A stretch of 64,000 nucleotides of DNA from Pedobacter polysacchareus (lineage in GTDB: Bacteria > Bacteroidota > Bacteroidia > Sphingobacteriales > Sphingobacteriaceae): contig NZ_JAHYSS010000007.1 of NCBI RefSeq assembly GCF_019802255.1, forward strand, positions 62,001-126,000, written 5' to 3'. Position numbers and translations under genes: made by a program. This document shows, in pieces, positions 8,687 to 18,545 of the stretch (position 1 is the stretch's first letter; the number at the start of each line of letters is the position of its first letter). The notes under the pieces are model-generated. The model had not been told where the DNA came from. It saw nothing but the letters and a program-made list of their open reading frames with translations, and searched no databases.

Positions 8687-9346
8687 ATGTATAATAAAAG
8701 TGATATTGAATTAAAGGTAGCTGAATTTTTATTACAAATAAAAGCAATAAAGTTACAACCGAATAACCCGTTTACATGGGCATCAGGCTGGAAATCTCCA
8801 ATTTATTGCGATAATAGAGTTACACTTTCCCATCCCTCAGTAAGAACATACATCAGACAAAAACTGACGCAATTGATCCAGGAAGAATTCGGTTCTGTGG
8901 ACATCATTGCGGGAGTAGCAACGGCTGGTATCCCTCAAGGCGTACTTGTTGCACAAGAATTGGGATTACCTTTTGCTTATGTGAGAGCGAAAGCAAAAGA
9001 ACATGGCACAGGAAGTCTGATTGAAGGAGAAATCGTAGAAGGTCAGCGTGTAGTTGTGGTAGAAGATTTAATTTCTACTGGCAAAAGCAGCTTACAGGCA
9101 GTGGAAGCATTGAGAAATGCGGGACTATCAGTAGCAGGTTTGGTTTCTATTTTCACCTATGGTTTTGACCAGGCTGAAGAAAACTTTAAAGCGGCAAAAT
9201 GTCGTTTCGCCACCCTATCAAATTACAATACATTAATTGAATATGCTGCTGAGCATAGCTTCATCGCTCAAAATGATGTAGATCTATTGACTAAATGGCG
9301 CAGAAACCCTTCAGAGTGGGGAAAAGAATTAGAACAACTAACCTAA
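8687..9346 (+). CDS. pyrE: Orotate phosphoribosyltransferase PyrE
   Basis: 219 residues. It forms orotidine 5'-monophosphate from orotate and PRPP in de novo pyrimidine synthesis. N-terminal hood: LQPNNPFTWASGWKSPIYCDNR, typical of PyrE. Core: IIAGVATAGIPQGVLVAQELGLPFAYVRAKAKEHG with the catalytic Lys region, and the PRPP-binding loop VVVVEDLISTGKSSLQAVEALR. Followed after 7 nt by an SRPBCC gene, so probably co-transcribed. The only ATG that keeps the hood is at 8687. Confidence 0.95.
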   Translation: MYNKSDIELKVAEFLLQIKAIKLQPNNPFTWASGWKSPIYCDNRVTLSHPSVRTYIRQKLTQLIQEEFGSVDIIAGVATAGIPQGVLVAQELGLPFAYVRAKAKEHGTGSLIEGEIVEGQRVVVVEDLISTGKSSLQAVEALRNAGLSVAGLVSIFTYGFDQAEENFKAAKCRFATLSNYNTLIEYAAEHSFIAQNDVDLLTKWRRNPSEWGKELEQLT

Positions 9347-9353
9347 AATCATA

Positions 9354-9752
9354 ATGACAGTTATTGAGAGTACTACTGACATCAACCAACCTGTAGCAAA
9401 AGTCTATACATTTTTAGCTGATATGAACAATCATCAGCAATTGATGCCGGAAAACATCTACAACTGGTCGTCCACTAATGATGAAGCTAGCTTTACCATC
9501 CAAAACATGGCTAAATTAGCGATCAAGATTTCTAATCGTGTAGAAAACCAGGAATTAACTGCTATCCCAACAGAGAAACCTCCGTTTGATTTAGAGTTAA
9601 AATGGACAGTTGCAGACAATGGGAATGGTGGAACTACCGCAACATTGATCATTTCTGCAGACTTGAACATGATGATGAAAATGCTTGCTGCTGGCCCATT
9701 AAAGAAATTGGCTGACCATCAGACTCAAAAACTAGCAGAAATATTGAATTAG
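9354..9752 (+). CDS. SRPBCC (START/polyketide cyclase-like) family protein
   Basis: 132 residues, cytoplasmic. The opening VIESTTDINQPVAKVYTFLADMNNHQQLMP is the standard beginning of the SRPBCC helix-grip fold. A central beta-sheet and a long C-terminal helix (KMLAAGPLKKLADHQTQKLAEIL) complete it. Such proteins bind a hydrophobic ligand in a cavity; no catalytic residues can be pointed to. It sits 7 nt after pyrE in the same operon and is followed by a strong terminator. Ligand unknown. Confidence 0.78.
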   Translation: MTVIESTTDINQPVAKVYTFLADMNNHQQLMPENIYNWSSTNDEASFTIQNMAKLAIKISNRVENQELTAIPTEKPPFDLELKWTVADNGNGGTTATLIISADLNMMMKMLAAGPLKKLADHQTQKLAEILN

Positions 9753-9766
9753 ATTCAACACCTATA

Positions 9767-9805
9767 AAAAAAATAGCCGATCCCTCAAAGACCGGCTATT
9801 TTTTT
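9767..9805 (+). terminator. Intrinsic terminator after the pyrE operon
   Basis: AATAGCCG (9772-9779) pairs with CGGCTATT (9793-9800), and flanking A and T runs extend the stem to about 13 bp. U-rich in both directions, so it can also stop the convergent exonuclease-family transcript. Confidence 0.85.
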
Positions 9806-9850
9806 ATATTCAATTTTCAGCGCTGCCTCGTTTAATCAGCGCTCCCTCCT

Positions 9851-10681
9851 TTAATTTAAAGAGAATTCCAGGTAAACAGGCACATGATCGGAAATTCTCC
9901 GTGCTTCTTTTAAGTCCTCAAATTGGGTGTAAAAAGGAACAATTCCGGTGCTGATCACCTTTAGCTTGTCTCCATGATAAAAGAAATTGTCATATTCTGA
10001 AGCCAGAGATTCCCCTTTGACCACCTTTTGCTTCAAAGAGGTTTTCTGATTTGCCATTGCCGATACATAACCCATGTTCCTTAGTGGATTAAACACAGAA
10101 TGAGATTGCGGCAGGTTGAAGTCTCCACAAAAGATCAGCGTCTCTTTTGGATGCAGATCCGGCAGGAATTTCAGGTATTTGATTTCTGTTTCCGGCTGTT
10201 TCGCCTTTGGCTTTGCATGAAAAGAAACCAGCGTAAATGTTTTCTTTCCGAGCTGAAACCTCCCGAAATAAGGCTCTCGCTCTACTTCCAGCTGGTACTT
10301 TTTCTCCAGCCATGGCTCCCCTATTTTTTTTAGCTTTTTGCTCTTCCACATAAAAGCATAACGTTCTTTACTGTATCTATCGCTGGAAGTACCATGGCTA
10401 AAAACATACTCCCATTGCTCTCCGCTCTTATTTAAGGCCTCCGCTAGCCTGATGACCGCTTTTGGCCCACCATAACCAGCTACTACTTCCTGAATGGCAA
10501 TGACATCAAAACGCTTGACCACATTGGCAATAAAAAGGATATTTTCATCTGTTTTGGACTGGCCAAAATCTTTAAGGTTCCAGGAACCTACACGAACACT
10601 TTGCCCGGAGGCACTAAAAAAACAAACCGCAAACAGCAACAGGAGCGTATTCCTACGCAGCCACAAAAGGGAATTTCTCAA
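9851..10681 (-). CDS. Secreted endonuclease/exonuclease/phosphatase (EEP) family protein
   Basis: 276 residues with an N-terminal signal peptide (LLLLFAVCFFSASGQS). The EEP (DNase I-like) fold is shown by VRVGSWNLKDFGQSK (WNL), DVIAIQEVVAG (QE metal ligand), LIFCGDFNLPQS (GDFN) and RRISDHVPVYLEF (SDH catalytic His). It is probably an extracytoplasmic Mg-dependent phosphodiesterase or nuclease. It lies 7 nt downstream of an MFS transporter gene on the same strand. Substrate (DNA, phospholipid or inositol phosphate) cannot be decided. Confidence 0.85.
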   Translation of the reverse strand: MRNSLLWLRRNTLLLLFAVCFFSASGQSVRVGSWNLKDFGQSKTDENILFIANVVKRFDVIAIQEVVAGYGGPKAVIRLAEALNKSGEQWEYVFSHGTSSDRYSKERYAFMWKSKKLKKIGEPWLEKKYQLEVEREPYFGRFQLGKKTFTLVSFHAKPKAKQPETEIKYLKFLPDLHPKETLIFCGDFNLPQSHSVFNPLRNMGYVSAMANQKTSLKQKVVKGESLASEYDNFFYHGDKLKVISTGIVPFYTQFEDLKEARRISDHVPVYLEFSLN

Positions 10682-10688
10682 AAGATAT

Positions 10689-11921
10689 TTATTTAATGGT
10701 ATTTAATTTCATTCTCTTCATCACGAAAAAGAAGCCGATGGCGGTAAATAATAACACGGCAGCTGTTCCCCACCACAAGGTATTGAAACCATAAATTGCC
10801 GCAATACGGGTTCCCAGAAAAGGGGAAAACACATGTGCGGCAGAAGTACAAAGTGCATTTACGCCCATATAAGCGCCTCGGGTTTGAAGAGTAGAGCGCT
10901 GCAAAGTGACGGTTGCCATAAAAGGCATGGCCAGAATTTCCGCCAGGCAAAGCACGAACATCGCCATATAGAGTACCCATATTCCATGGGCAAGGTTTAA
11001 GATCAGGAAAGAAAAACCGCAAAGTAGCGTCCCCATCACCATGATGTCTCTTGGCGTAAAGCGCTTCTCAGCAATATGTACCAGCAGCATTTCCAAAAGA
11101 AAAACAACAATCCCACTAAAGGCCAGGATGATTCCAATATTTCCTTCCGTCATCTGATACACTTCTCTGTAATATAAAGGCAGTGTGCTCAGCAATTGAA
11201 GGAAGCAGATCGTGAAGATACTGCAAAGCAGGCTGAACAGCATAAATAACAAGTCTTTATAAGGAGATTTCGCCGGGACTGTAGATACTGGATCTTCATG
11301 TACTGCTGCTTTCTCTTGTTCAGCTTTCTCATTTCCTTTTCTATTTCTAAAATAGATGAAAAACAAGATGGCAGAGCAAAAAGCAGCTATGGCATTGCCA
11401 TAAAACAAAAAGGTATAGGAAATCGCCGCCAGGAAACCACCGAGTGCTGGGCCTATAGAAAAACCGAGGTTCATCGCCATGCGGTTTAAAGAAAAAGAAC
11501 GGATGATGTTATCAGGTTTTGAATAGTAGGCAATAGATACAGAGTTTGCGGGTCTGAAAGTCTCGGAAATTACACTCAATATAAATACCCCTACCGCTAA
11601 TTTCAGGACTGTATTCAACTCAGGAAGGAGAAAAAACATAGGCACTGTAAAAATTAAACTAAACAGCTGCACTTTAAAGTGTCCCACCTTATCTGTTAGC
11701 CAGCCGCCGGCAAAAGAACCCGCTACTGCTCCAACCCCAAAACAGCTCAATACTGTTCCGGTATCCTCCAAAGAGAAACTCAAATGATTGATCATGTATA
11801 TCCCCAGAAAAGGGATCACCATGGCACCACTTCTATTGATCAGCATCACCAGTGCCAGCATCCAGGCCGGTGTGGATAGCCCACGATACGCATCTAAATA
11901 TAACCGTAAAAACTCCTTCAT
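10689..11921 (-). CDS. MFS transporter (multidrug-efflux-like)
   Basis: 410 residues with 12 hydrophobic segments. The opening PAWMLALVMLINRSGAMVIPFLGIYM is followed by GSFAGGWLTDKVGHFKVQL, the MFS motif A between helices 2 and 3. A charged loop near residue 200 (RNRKGNEKAEQEKAAVHEDP) separates the halves. I prefer the ATG at 11921 because AAGGAG lies 4 nt upstream; an in-frame ATG at 11945 is also possible. Same operon as the EEP protein. Substrate unknown; resembles MdtH-type exporters. Confidence 0.8.
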   Translation of the reverse strand: MKEFLRLYLDAYRGLSTPAWMLALVMLINRSGAMVIPFLGIYMINHLSFSLEDTGTVLSCFGVGAVAGSFAGGWLTDKVGHFKVQLFSLIFTVPMFFLLPELNTVLKLAVGVFILSVISETFRPANSVSIAYYSKPDNIIRSFSLNRMAMNLGFSIGPALGGFLAAISYTFLFYGNAIAAFCSAILFFIYFRNRKGNEKAEQEKAAVHEDPVSTVPAKSPYKDLLFMLFSLLCSIFTICFLQLLSTLPLYYREVYQMTEGNIGIILAFSGIVVFLLEMLLVHIAEKRFTPRDIMVMGTLLCGFSFLILNLAHGIWVLYMAMFVLCLAEILAMPFMATVTLQRSTLQTRGAYMGVNALCTSAAHVFSPFLGTRIAAIYGFNTLWWGTAAVLLFTAIGFFFVMKRMKLNTIK

Positions 11922-12200
11922 CTCTCTCCTTATTATAAAATTCATCAATATGCCAGGCTTGCGAATTTAAGAAGAATATTGCCTTTAAGACCAATATTTG
12001 GGCATTCTATTTCTAAAATGATGTTGCCGTTGCTAATTATTTATTAGCGCCTTCGATAGATGATTTCAGGATTGCCCGACATAAATTCAGTCGGCCAACA
12101 CCAGACCGGTCATTGTGTCATACTAATCTCATGAAATCAGACAATTTTTCATGAATTTCTTCTAAGAACAATATGGCATTTACTTTGTTTAACAGATGAT

Positions 12201-14795
12201 ATGAACTTCAATAATTTCACTATAAAAGCACAGGAAGCGATTCAACAGGCTTCTGAAATAGCTCAAGGCAACCAGCAACAAGCTATTGAGACAGCGCATA
12301 TACTTAAAGGCCTGCTCACTGTTGATGAAAATGTGGTTTCTTATATTTTAAAGAAATTAAATGTAAATCTAAATGTGGTAAATCAACATTTGGATAGCCA
12401 GATTGCAAAGTTCCCTAAAGTGAGCGGAAGTAGTCCGTATTTAACTTCAGGCAGTAACTCCGCAATTCAAAAGGCGCAATCTTATTTGAAAGAGTTCAAA
12501 GATGAATTCGTTTCAGTAGAGCACCTTTTACTGGGTTTGCTGTCTGTAAACGACAACACTTCTAAGGTATTAAAGGATCAAGGGGTGACTGAGAAAGACC
12601 TTAAAAAAGCCATTGTGGCTTTGAGAGGAGACAACCATGTCACTGATCAAAATGCTGAAGCAACATTTAATGCTTTAAATAAATATGCAAGAAACCTGAA
12701 TGAATATGCAGAATCAGGAAAGCTTGACCCTGTAATTGGTCGTGATGAAGAGATCCGGAGAGTGATCCAGATTCTTTCCAGACGTACCAAGAACAATCCG
12801 ATCCTGATCGGTGAGCCTGGTGTTGGTAAAACTGCCATCGCCGAGGGTATTGCCCACAGGATCATTCAAGGAGATGTTCCTACGAATCTAAAGACAAAAA
12901 CAGTATTCTCTTTAGATATGGGGGCACTGATTGCAGGTGCCAAGTACAAAGGAGAGTTTGAGGAACGGCTAAAAGCAGTGGTTAAGGAGGTGACTCAAAG
13001 CGATGGAGACATCATCCTTTTCATTGATGAGATCCATACTTTGGTGGGTGCCGGCGGTGGAGAAGGCGCAATGGATGCGGCTAATATCCTAAAACCTGCA
13101 TTGGCCAGAGGTGAACTTCGCGCAATCGGAGCCACTACCCTTGATGAGTATCAAAAATATCTTGAAAAAGATAAGGCCCTGGAACGCCGTTTCCAAAAGG
13201 TAATGGTGAATGAGCCGGATACTCAGGATGCGATTTCTATTCTGCGTGGACTGAAAGAAAAATATGAAACCCACCACAAGGTGAGGATAATGGACGAGGC
13301 GATTATTGCCGCGGTAGAGATGTCGCAGCGCTATATTGCCGACCGTTTCTTGCCGGATAAAGCCATCGACTTAATGGACGAGGCCGCTTCTAAACTACGT
13401 TTGGAAATGGACAGTGTTCCGGAAGAAGTAGATGAACTGAACCGCAAGATCATGCAGTTGGAAATTGAACGTGAGGCGATCAAAAGGGAGAATGACGACA
13501 AGAAAGTGAAGTCTCTCGGCGAGGAAATTGCCAATCTATCTGCGGAACGTGATCAGCTGAAAGCCAAATGGCAAGGTGAAAAAGACCTTGTAGATGCGAT
13601 TAACGCAGAAAGTGAACAAATAGAGCATTATAAACTGGAAGCAGACCAGGCGGAACGTGCCGGAGATTACGGTAAAGTAGCGGAAATCCGTTATGGAAAA
13701 ATTAAAGAATCTCAGGACAAAGTTGAGCAACTGAAAGCGAAGCTGGAAGGTCAGCAATCCGAAAGCAGAATGCTGAAAGAAGAAGTGACCGCTGATGATA
13801 TCGCTGGAGTTGTAGGCAGATGGACCGGTATTCCGGTGACAAAACTGATCTCCAGTGAAAGGGAGAAATTGCTGCACCTGGAAGATGAGCTGCACAAGCG
13901 TGTGGCCGGACAGGATGAAGCAATCGAAGCCATTTCTGATGCGATTCGCAGGTCAAGAGCTGGATTACAGGACAAACGCAAGCCAATTGGCTCATTCATC
14001 TTCCTGGGTACTACCGGTGTGGGTAAAACCGAGCTGGCCAAAGCATTGGCAGAGTTCTTATTTAACGATGAGAATGCCATGACCAGGATTGACATGAGTG
14101 AGTATCAGGAGCGTCATGCGGTATCCAGACTGATCGGAGCGCCTCCAGGATATGTGGGTTACGATGAAGGCGGACAATTAACGGAAGCCGTTCGTAGGAA
14201 ACCTTATTCGGTAGTACTGCTGGATGAGATTGAAAAAGCGCATCCGGATGTGTTCAACATCTTGTTGCAGGTATTGGATGATGGCCGTCTAACAGACAAT
14301 AAAGGCCGCATGGTGAACTTTAAAAACACCATCATTATCATGACCTCCAACATTGGAGCACACATGATTCAGGATAATTTCAAAAACCTGAACGAAGGAA
14401 ACCGTGAAGAGGTAATTGCCAAGACGAAGAACGAACTGTTCGAAATCTTGAAACAAACCATCAGACCGGAGTTCTTAAACAGGATTGATGAACTGATCAT
14501 GTTTACCCCGTTGAACCGCAGCGAAATCAGAAACATTGTGAACTTACAGTTCAACCATGTGAAAGAGACGCTTGCTGAGATGGGCATCCAGATCGAAGCG
14601 ACTACAGAAGCTTTAGACTGGTTAGCAGAATTAGGTTATGATCCTCAATTTGGAGCGAGACCGTTAAAACGTGTCATCCAAAAGAGAATTTTAAATGAAT
14701 TGTCTAAAGAGATTCTTGCTGGAAAAATAGACAAAGACAGTAAGATTAAATTAGATATGTTCGACAATAAATTCGTGTTTTTAAACAACAACTAA
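12201..14795 (+). CDS. clpB: ATP-dependent disaggregase ClpB
   Basis: 864 residues, full ClpB length. With DnaK it pulls proteins out of aggregates in the cytoplasm. Clp_N double repeat (1-145). First AAA+ domain with Walker [19 protein letters not shown] and Walker [17 protein letters not shown]. Coiled-coil middle domain (~410-540, rich in Glu, Lys and Gln), which tells ClpB from ClpA/ClpC. Second AAA+ domain with [18 protein letters not shown] and the pore loop [20 protein letters not shown]. Then the C-terminal D2-small domain. Monocistronic, with a terminator after it. No CIRCE element was found in the 250-nt upstream region. Confidence 0.96.
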   Translation: MNFNNFTIKAQEAIQQASEIAQGNQQQAIETAHILKGLLTVDENVVSYILKKLNVNLNVVNQHLDSQIAKFPKVSGSSPYLTSGSNSAIQKAQSYLKEFKDEFVSVEHLLLGLLSVNDNTSKVLKDQGVTEKDLKKAIVALRGDNHVTDQNAEATFNALNKYARNLNEYAESGKLDPVIGRDEEIRRVIQILSRRTKNNPILIGEPGVGKTAIAEGIAHRIIQGDVPTNLKTKTVFSLDMGALIAGAKYKGEFEERLKAVVKEVTQSDGDIILFIDEIHTLVGAGGGEGAMDAANILKPALARGELRAIGATTLDEYQKYLEKDKALERRFQKVMVNEPDTQDAISILRGLKEKYETHHKVRIMDEAIIAAVEMSQRYIADRFLPDKAIDLMDEAASKLRLEMDSVPEEVDELNRKIMQLEIEREAIKRENDDKKVKSLGEEIANLSAERDQLKAKWQGEKDLVDAINAESEQIEHYKLEADQAERAGDYGKVAEIRYGKIKESQDKVEQLKAKLEGQQSESRMLKEEVTADDIAGVVGRWTGIPVTKLISSEREKLLHLEDELHKRVAGQDEAIEAISDAIRRSRAGLQDKRKPIGSFIFLGTTGVGKTELAKALAEFLFNDENAMTRIDMSEYQERHAVSRLIGAPPGYVGYDEGGQLTEAVRRKPYSVVLLDEIEKAHPDVFNILLQVLDDGRLTDNKGRMVNFKNTIIIMTSNIGAHMIQDNFKNLNEGNREEVIAKTKNELFEILKQTIRPEFLNRIDELIMFTPLNRSEIRNIVNLQFNHVKETLAEMGIQIEATTEALDWLAELGYDPQFGARPLKRVIQKRILNELSKEILAGKIDKDSKIKLDMFDNKFVFLNNN

Positions 14796-14831
14796 GCGTC
14801 TTCGCTTATTTAATTGCAACCATTGTTAAAT

Positions 14832-14870
14832 AAAAAGCCTTCAGATTATCTCTGAAGGCTTTTTTTATGT
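14832..14870. terminator. Bidirectional terminator between clpB and fsr-like gene
   Basis: AAAAAGCCTTCAGA (14832-14845) and TCTGAAGGCTTTTT (14851-14864) form a perfect 14-bp stem with a 5-nt loop. T run on both strands. Stops clpB and probably the convergent MFS gene. Confidence 0.92.
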
Positions 14871-14915
14871 TTAGTAAATTATATTTAATCGGGATTTTTT
14901 TGAGTAATATAAATT

Positions 14916-16127
14916 TTAGGCCTTCTTTTTACTGCCTTCAATATTTGGCAGGAAACCCGTCAATAAACCGATTAACGGCAAGAAAGAACAGATGTGGAAC
15001 ACATAAGCAATACTGGTACTATCGGCCAGATTACCTAACAATGCAGATCCTATCCCTCCCATTCCGAAGGCGAAACCGAAGAATAATCCGGATACCAGTC
15101 CTACTTTACCAGGAATCAATTCCTGTGCATACACAAGAATTGCAGAGAAAGCAGAAGCCAGAATCACACCGATCGGCACAATCAATACTCCCGTCCAAAA
15201 TAAGTTGGCATAAGGCAGCATCAAAGCAAATGGTGCGGTACCCAGGATTGAAAACCAGATCACGTATTTACGGCCGAAACGATCGCCAATAGGCCCACCG
15301 ATCAATGTTCCTGCCGCTACAGAGAATAAGAACACAAAGAGGTATAACTGGGAAGTCTGCACAGAAACATGGAACTTTTCAATCACATAAAACGTGAAAT
15401 AACTCGTCAGACTGGCCATGTAAAAATATTTAGAGAAAATAAGGATCAATAAAATAGAGACTGCAAAAATCACTTTCTTTTTAGAAAATTGACTGGCAAC
15501 GGTTACTACAGCAGCCCCCTGCTTTGCTTTCTTGATCACGTGTCCTTTATACCACTTACCTACCCTGCTTAAAATCAGGATCGCCAGTAATGCAATCAAA
15601 GAAAACCAGATGACACTAAACTGTCCTTGCGGCACGATAATCCAGGCGGCCAATAGTGGCCCCAAAGAACTGCCTGCATTTCCACCCAATTGGAAAATAG
15701 ATTGCGCCAATCCTCTTCTGCCTCCAGAGGCAGCGTGTGCCATCCTGGATGCTTCCGGATGAAAAATAGAAGACCCTGTACCAATTAAGGCTACAGACAA
15801 TAACATCATATAAAAACCATTAGAAAGGGATAATGTGACCAAACCTATCAAAGTAAAGCCCATTCCTATCGCTAAAGAATAAGGCTGCGGCTTTTTATCA
15901 GTATACATTCCTACAAATGGCTGAAATATAGAGGCCGACATTTGAAACATCAGGGTAATCAGACCAATCTGTGAAAAACTCAGCTTATAACTCTCTTTAA
16001 TTACCGGATAAATGGCAGGAATTAAAGATTGGATCGTGTCATTTAGCAAATGCGAAAAACTGATGGCAAAAAGGATAGGAAATACGGTGTTTTCTACCAT
16101 TTTTCCCGTAGAAGGAACAGAATTCAT
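14916..16127 (-). CDS. fsr: MFS transporter of the fosmidomycin-resistance (Fsr) type
   Basis: 403 residues, 12 transmembrane segments. The diagnostic stretch GTGSSIFHPEASRMAHAASGG plus AQSIFQLGGNAGSSLGP and FSHLLNDTIQSLIPAIYP are the conserved pieces of the Fsr family of drug/proton antiporters. Motif A is FVGMYTDKKPQPYSLAIGM. The family exports fosmidomycin in E. coli; the natural substrate here is unknown. Convergent with clpB, divergent from the GT4 gene at 16249. Confidence 0.85.
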   Translation of the reverse strand: MNSVPSTGKMVENTVFPILFAISFSHLLNDTIQSLIPAIYPVIKESYKLSFSQIGLITLMFQMSASIFQPFVGMYTDKKPQPYSLAIGMGFTLIGLVTLSLSNGFYMMLLSVALIGTGSSIFHPEASRMAHAASGGRRGLAQSIFQLGGNAGSSLGPLLAAWIIVPQGQFSVIWFSLIALLAILILSRVGKWYKGHVIKKAKQGAAVVTVASQFSKKKVIFAVSILLILIFSKYFYMASLTSYFTFYVIEKFHVSVQTSQLYLFVFLFSVAAGTLIGGPIGDRFGRKYVIWFSILGTAPFALMLPYANLFWTGVLIVPIGVILASAFSAILVYAQELIPGKVGLVSGLFFGFAFGMGGIGSALLGNLADSTSIAYVFHICSFLPLIGLLTGFLPNIEGSKKKA

Positions 16128-16248
16128 AATAAAACTATAATTAAGCCCAAAGGTATAAAAAACAATCCCCTTTCATATATGTTGTTAGCAATGAGATCTC
16201 CGCATCTGCAAGAACCCCTATTATTGAAGCTTAAAAACCCATATTATT

Positions 16249-18543
16249 ATGAAAATCGCTTATATTTCTTCTTATCCACCACGAGAATGTGGCATCGCTA
16301 CGTTTAACCATAATCTACTTCGGGCAATTGGATCTGATAAGGTTGCCGTATCCGACGACAGTTTCGTAGTGGCCATGAATGATTCAGAGCATTTGGGTGA
16401 ATATGAATACCCTAAAGAAGTGAAATACGTTATCCGCCAGGAAAATCAAAAAGATTATATCCGCGCGGCAGATTATATCAATACCAGTCTGGCTGATGCC
16501 TGTATTCTGGAGCATGAGTTTGGAATTTATGGCGGTGAAAACGGGATCTATATCCTTCCTTTAATTGCAAGGTTGCAAAAACCGCTGATCACTATTTTCC
16601 ATACTATTTTAAAGGATCCAAATTATTTGCAGCTCACCATCATTAGAGAAATTGCAAAACACTCTTCCAGAGTGGTCGTGATGAGCCATCGTGCAGTAGG
16701 CTTCCTGACTGGAATTTACGGCATTCCTTTTTCAAAAATACAGCTCATTGAGCACGGTGTTCCGGATCTGGAAGCAAAAGTTGAAAACCCGGTGAAACAA
16801 TCACTGGCTTTTAAAAATAAGAAAGTACTGTTTACCTTCGGACTAATCAGTAGAAATAAGGGATTGGAAACTGTGATTGAGGCTCTACCTAAAATTGTAG
16901 CGCAAAATCCGGATGTCATGTATGTGATCCTCGGTACTACCCACCCAGGAGTGATTAAGAACTCCGGAGAAGAATATCGCGATAGCTTAAAAAAGCTGGC
17001 AAAAAAACTGAATGTATCCGACAACCTGACTTTCATCAACAAATTTGTCTCAGAGGAGGAATTGTTTGATTACCTGACTGCCGCAGACATGTACATTACG
17101 CCTTATTTAAACGAGGCACAAATTACCAGTGGCACTTTATCATATGCAGTAGGCTCAGGTGCAGCGGTGATTTCTACCCCCTACTGGCATGCACAAGAAT
17201 TACTTGCCGACAATAGAGGTCGATTATTCGACTTCAGGGATAGCGATGGATTGGCTAACATTGTAAATGAACTGTTCAACGAGAAAGACAAACTAGCACA
17301 ATTACGCTCCAATGCCTATGAATATGGCTTGCATTTACGCTGGCCAAGTACCGGACAGGTATTCATTGATGTATTAGATGAGGCCGTTTCTAAATATCTT
17401 TCCGAAATAGAAAAAGGTGGCAAGCAGATTATAGATCCAGATATGATGCCTGCATTTAGTCTGGCACATGTACAGCGATTAACCGATGACACCGGGATTG
17501 TGCAGCATGCAAAATATGGTATTCCAAATCTTAAAGAAGGCTATTGCTTAGACGACAATTCCAGGGCATTAATTCTGGCCATCCTGGCGTATCAGCAAAA
17601 TAAAAGTAAAGCTGCATTGGAATTGCTGCCCATCTATCTGAGTTTCATTCAATACATGCAATGCGACGATGGAAATTTCAGAAACTTCCTCAGCTTTAAA
17701 CGCGAATACCTGGATGAAGTAGGTTCTGAAGATTCTTTCGGACGTACAGTATGGGCATTAGGCTACCTGATCAGTAATGCACCTAACAATTCATACCGGG
17801 AATTTGGTAAAGATTTATTTTTAAAATCTGCCCCTCATTTCAGCAAACTGACTCATTTGAGGGGAATCGCCAATACAGTGATTGGCTTAGAAAAATATCT
17901 GGAAGCACACCCTTATGACGGCCATATCAAAGAGCAGATGAACATGCTTATTGTACCCTTAAAAGCTGCTTATCAAACCCATCGCAATGAAACATGGCAC
18001 TGGTTTGAAGAAAAAATGACGTACGACAATGGCATTCTTCCCCTCGCTTTACTTTGCCATTATCAGGTGACCAAAGATGAAGAGTCTTTAAGCATAGCAT
18101 TGGAAAGCATGGCGTTCTTATCTAAGCACACCATTTCTGATGGCTATTTAAATCCGGTAGGAAATGATGGTTGGTTATTTAAAGATGGCGGCCAAATGGC
18201 ACTTTATGATCAGCAGGCCATTGAAACCATGGCGATGGTACTGATGTATTTCAAAGCTTATGAGATCACCTTAGATCTGGGGTATATCACGCAAATGTAT
18301 CTGTGTTACCAATGGTTTTTAGGCGAAAACAGCTTGAAACTTCCATTATACGACCATGAGACTAAAGGCTGCGGTGATGGTTTACAGCCACATGGTGTCA
18401 ATAGAAATCAAGGTGCAGAAAGCACATTGGCTTATTGGATTTCACACTTAATTGTACTTCAGGCATTAGAATCTGAGTATGAATACATTCAGAGTGGCGA
18501 ATTATTTAGTGTTCAAAAAGAGGAAAACAAGCGTTTAATATAA
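16249..18543 (+). CDS. GT4 glycosyltransferase fused to an alpha-helical (alpha/alpha-toroid-like) domain
   Basis: 764 residues in two parts. Residues 1-390 form a GT-B glycosyltransferase: ISSYPPRECGIATFNHNLL at the start, LFTFGLISRNKGLETVIEAL as the linker to the nucleotide-sugar domain, and ITPYLNEAQITSGTLSYAVG containing the family 4 donor-site Glu region. Residues ~405-750 are helical, with repeated aromatic/acidic motifs (NLKEGYCLDDNSRALILAIL, ETWHWFEEKMTYDNGILPLAL), resembling an alpha/alpha six-hairpin glycosidase fold. Two nt separate it from a second GT4 gene, and a GH130 gene converges on the pair. This GT4-GT4-GH130 set suggests synthesis and phosphorolytic turnover of a mannoside. 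Product unknown. Confidence 0.78.
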   Translation: MKIAYISSYPPRECGIATFNHNLLRAIGSDKVAVSDDSFVVAMNDSEHLGEYEYPKEVKYVIRQENQKDYIRAADYINTSLADACILEHEFGIYGGENGIYILPLIARLQKPLITIFHTILKDPNYLQLTIIREIAKHSSRVVVMSHRAVGFLTGIYGIPFSKIQLIEHGVPDLEAKVENPVKQSLAFKNKKVLFTFGLISRNKGLETVIEALPKIVAQNPDVMYVILGTTHPGVIKNSGEEYRDSLKKLAKKLNVSDNLTFINKFVSEEELFDYLTAADMYITPYLNEAQITSGTLSYAVGSGAAVISTPYWHAQELLADNRGRLFDFRDSDGLANIVNELFNEKDKLAQLRSNAYEYGLHLRWPSTGQVFIDVLDEAVSKYLSEIEKGGKQIIDPDMMPAFSLAHVQRLTDDTGIVQHAKYGIPNLKEGYCLDDNSRALILAILAYQQNKSKAALELLPIYLSFIQYMQCDDGNFRNFLSFKREYLDEVGSEDSFGRTVWALGYLISNAPNNSYREFGKDLFLKSAPHFSKLTHLRGIANTVIGLEKYLEAHPYDGHIKEQMNMLIVPLKAAYQTHRNETWHWFEEKMTYDNGILPLALLCHYQVTKDEESLSIALESMAFLSKHTISDGYLNPVGNDGWLFKDGGQMALYDQQAIETMAMVLMYFKAYEITLDLGYITQMYLCYQWFLGENSLKLPLYDHETKGCGDGLQPHGVNRNQGAESTLAYWISHLIVLQALESEYEYIQSGELFSVQKEENKRLI

Positions 18544-18545
18544 GT

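Noticed and set aside
13536-14095. Several long minus-strand open frames inside clpB
   Set aside because: Shadow frames of a highly conserved, codon-biased gene; translated products resemble no protein.
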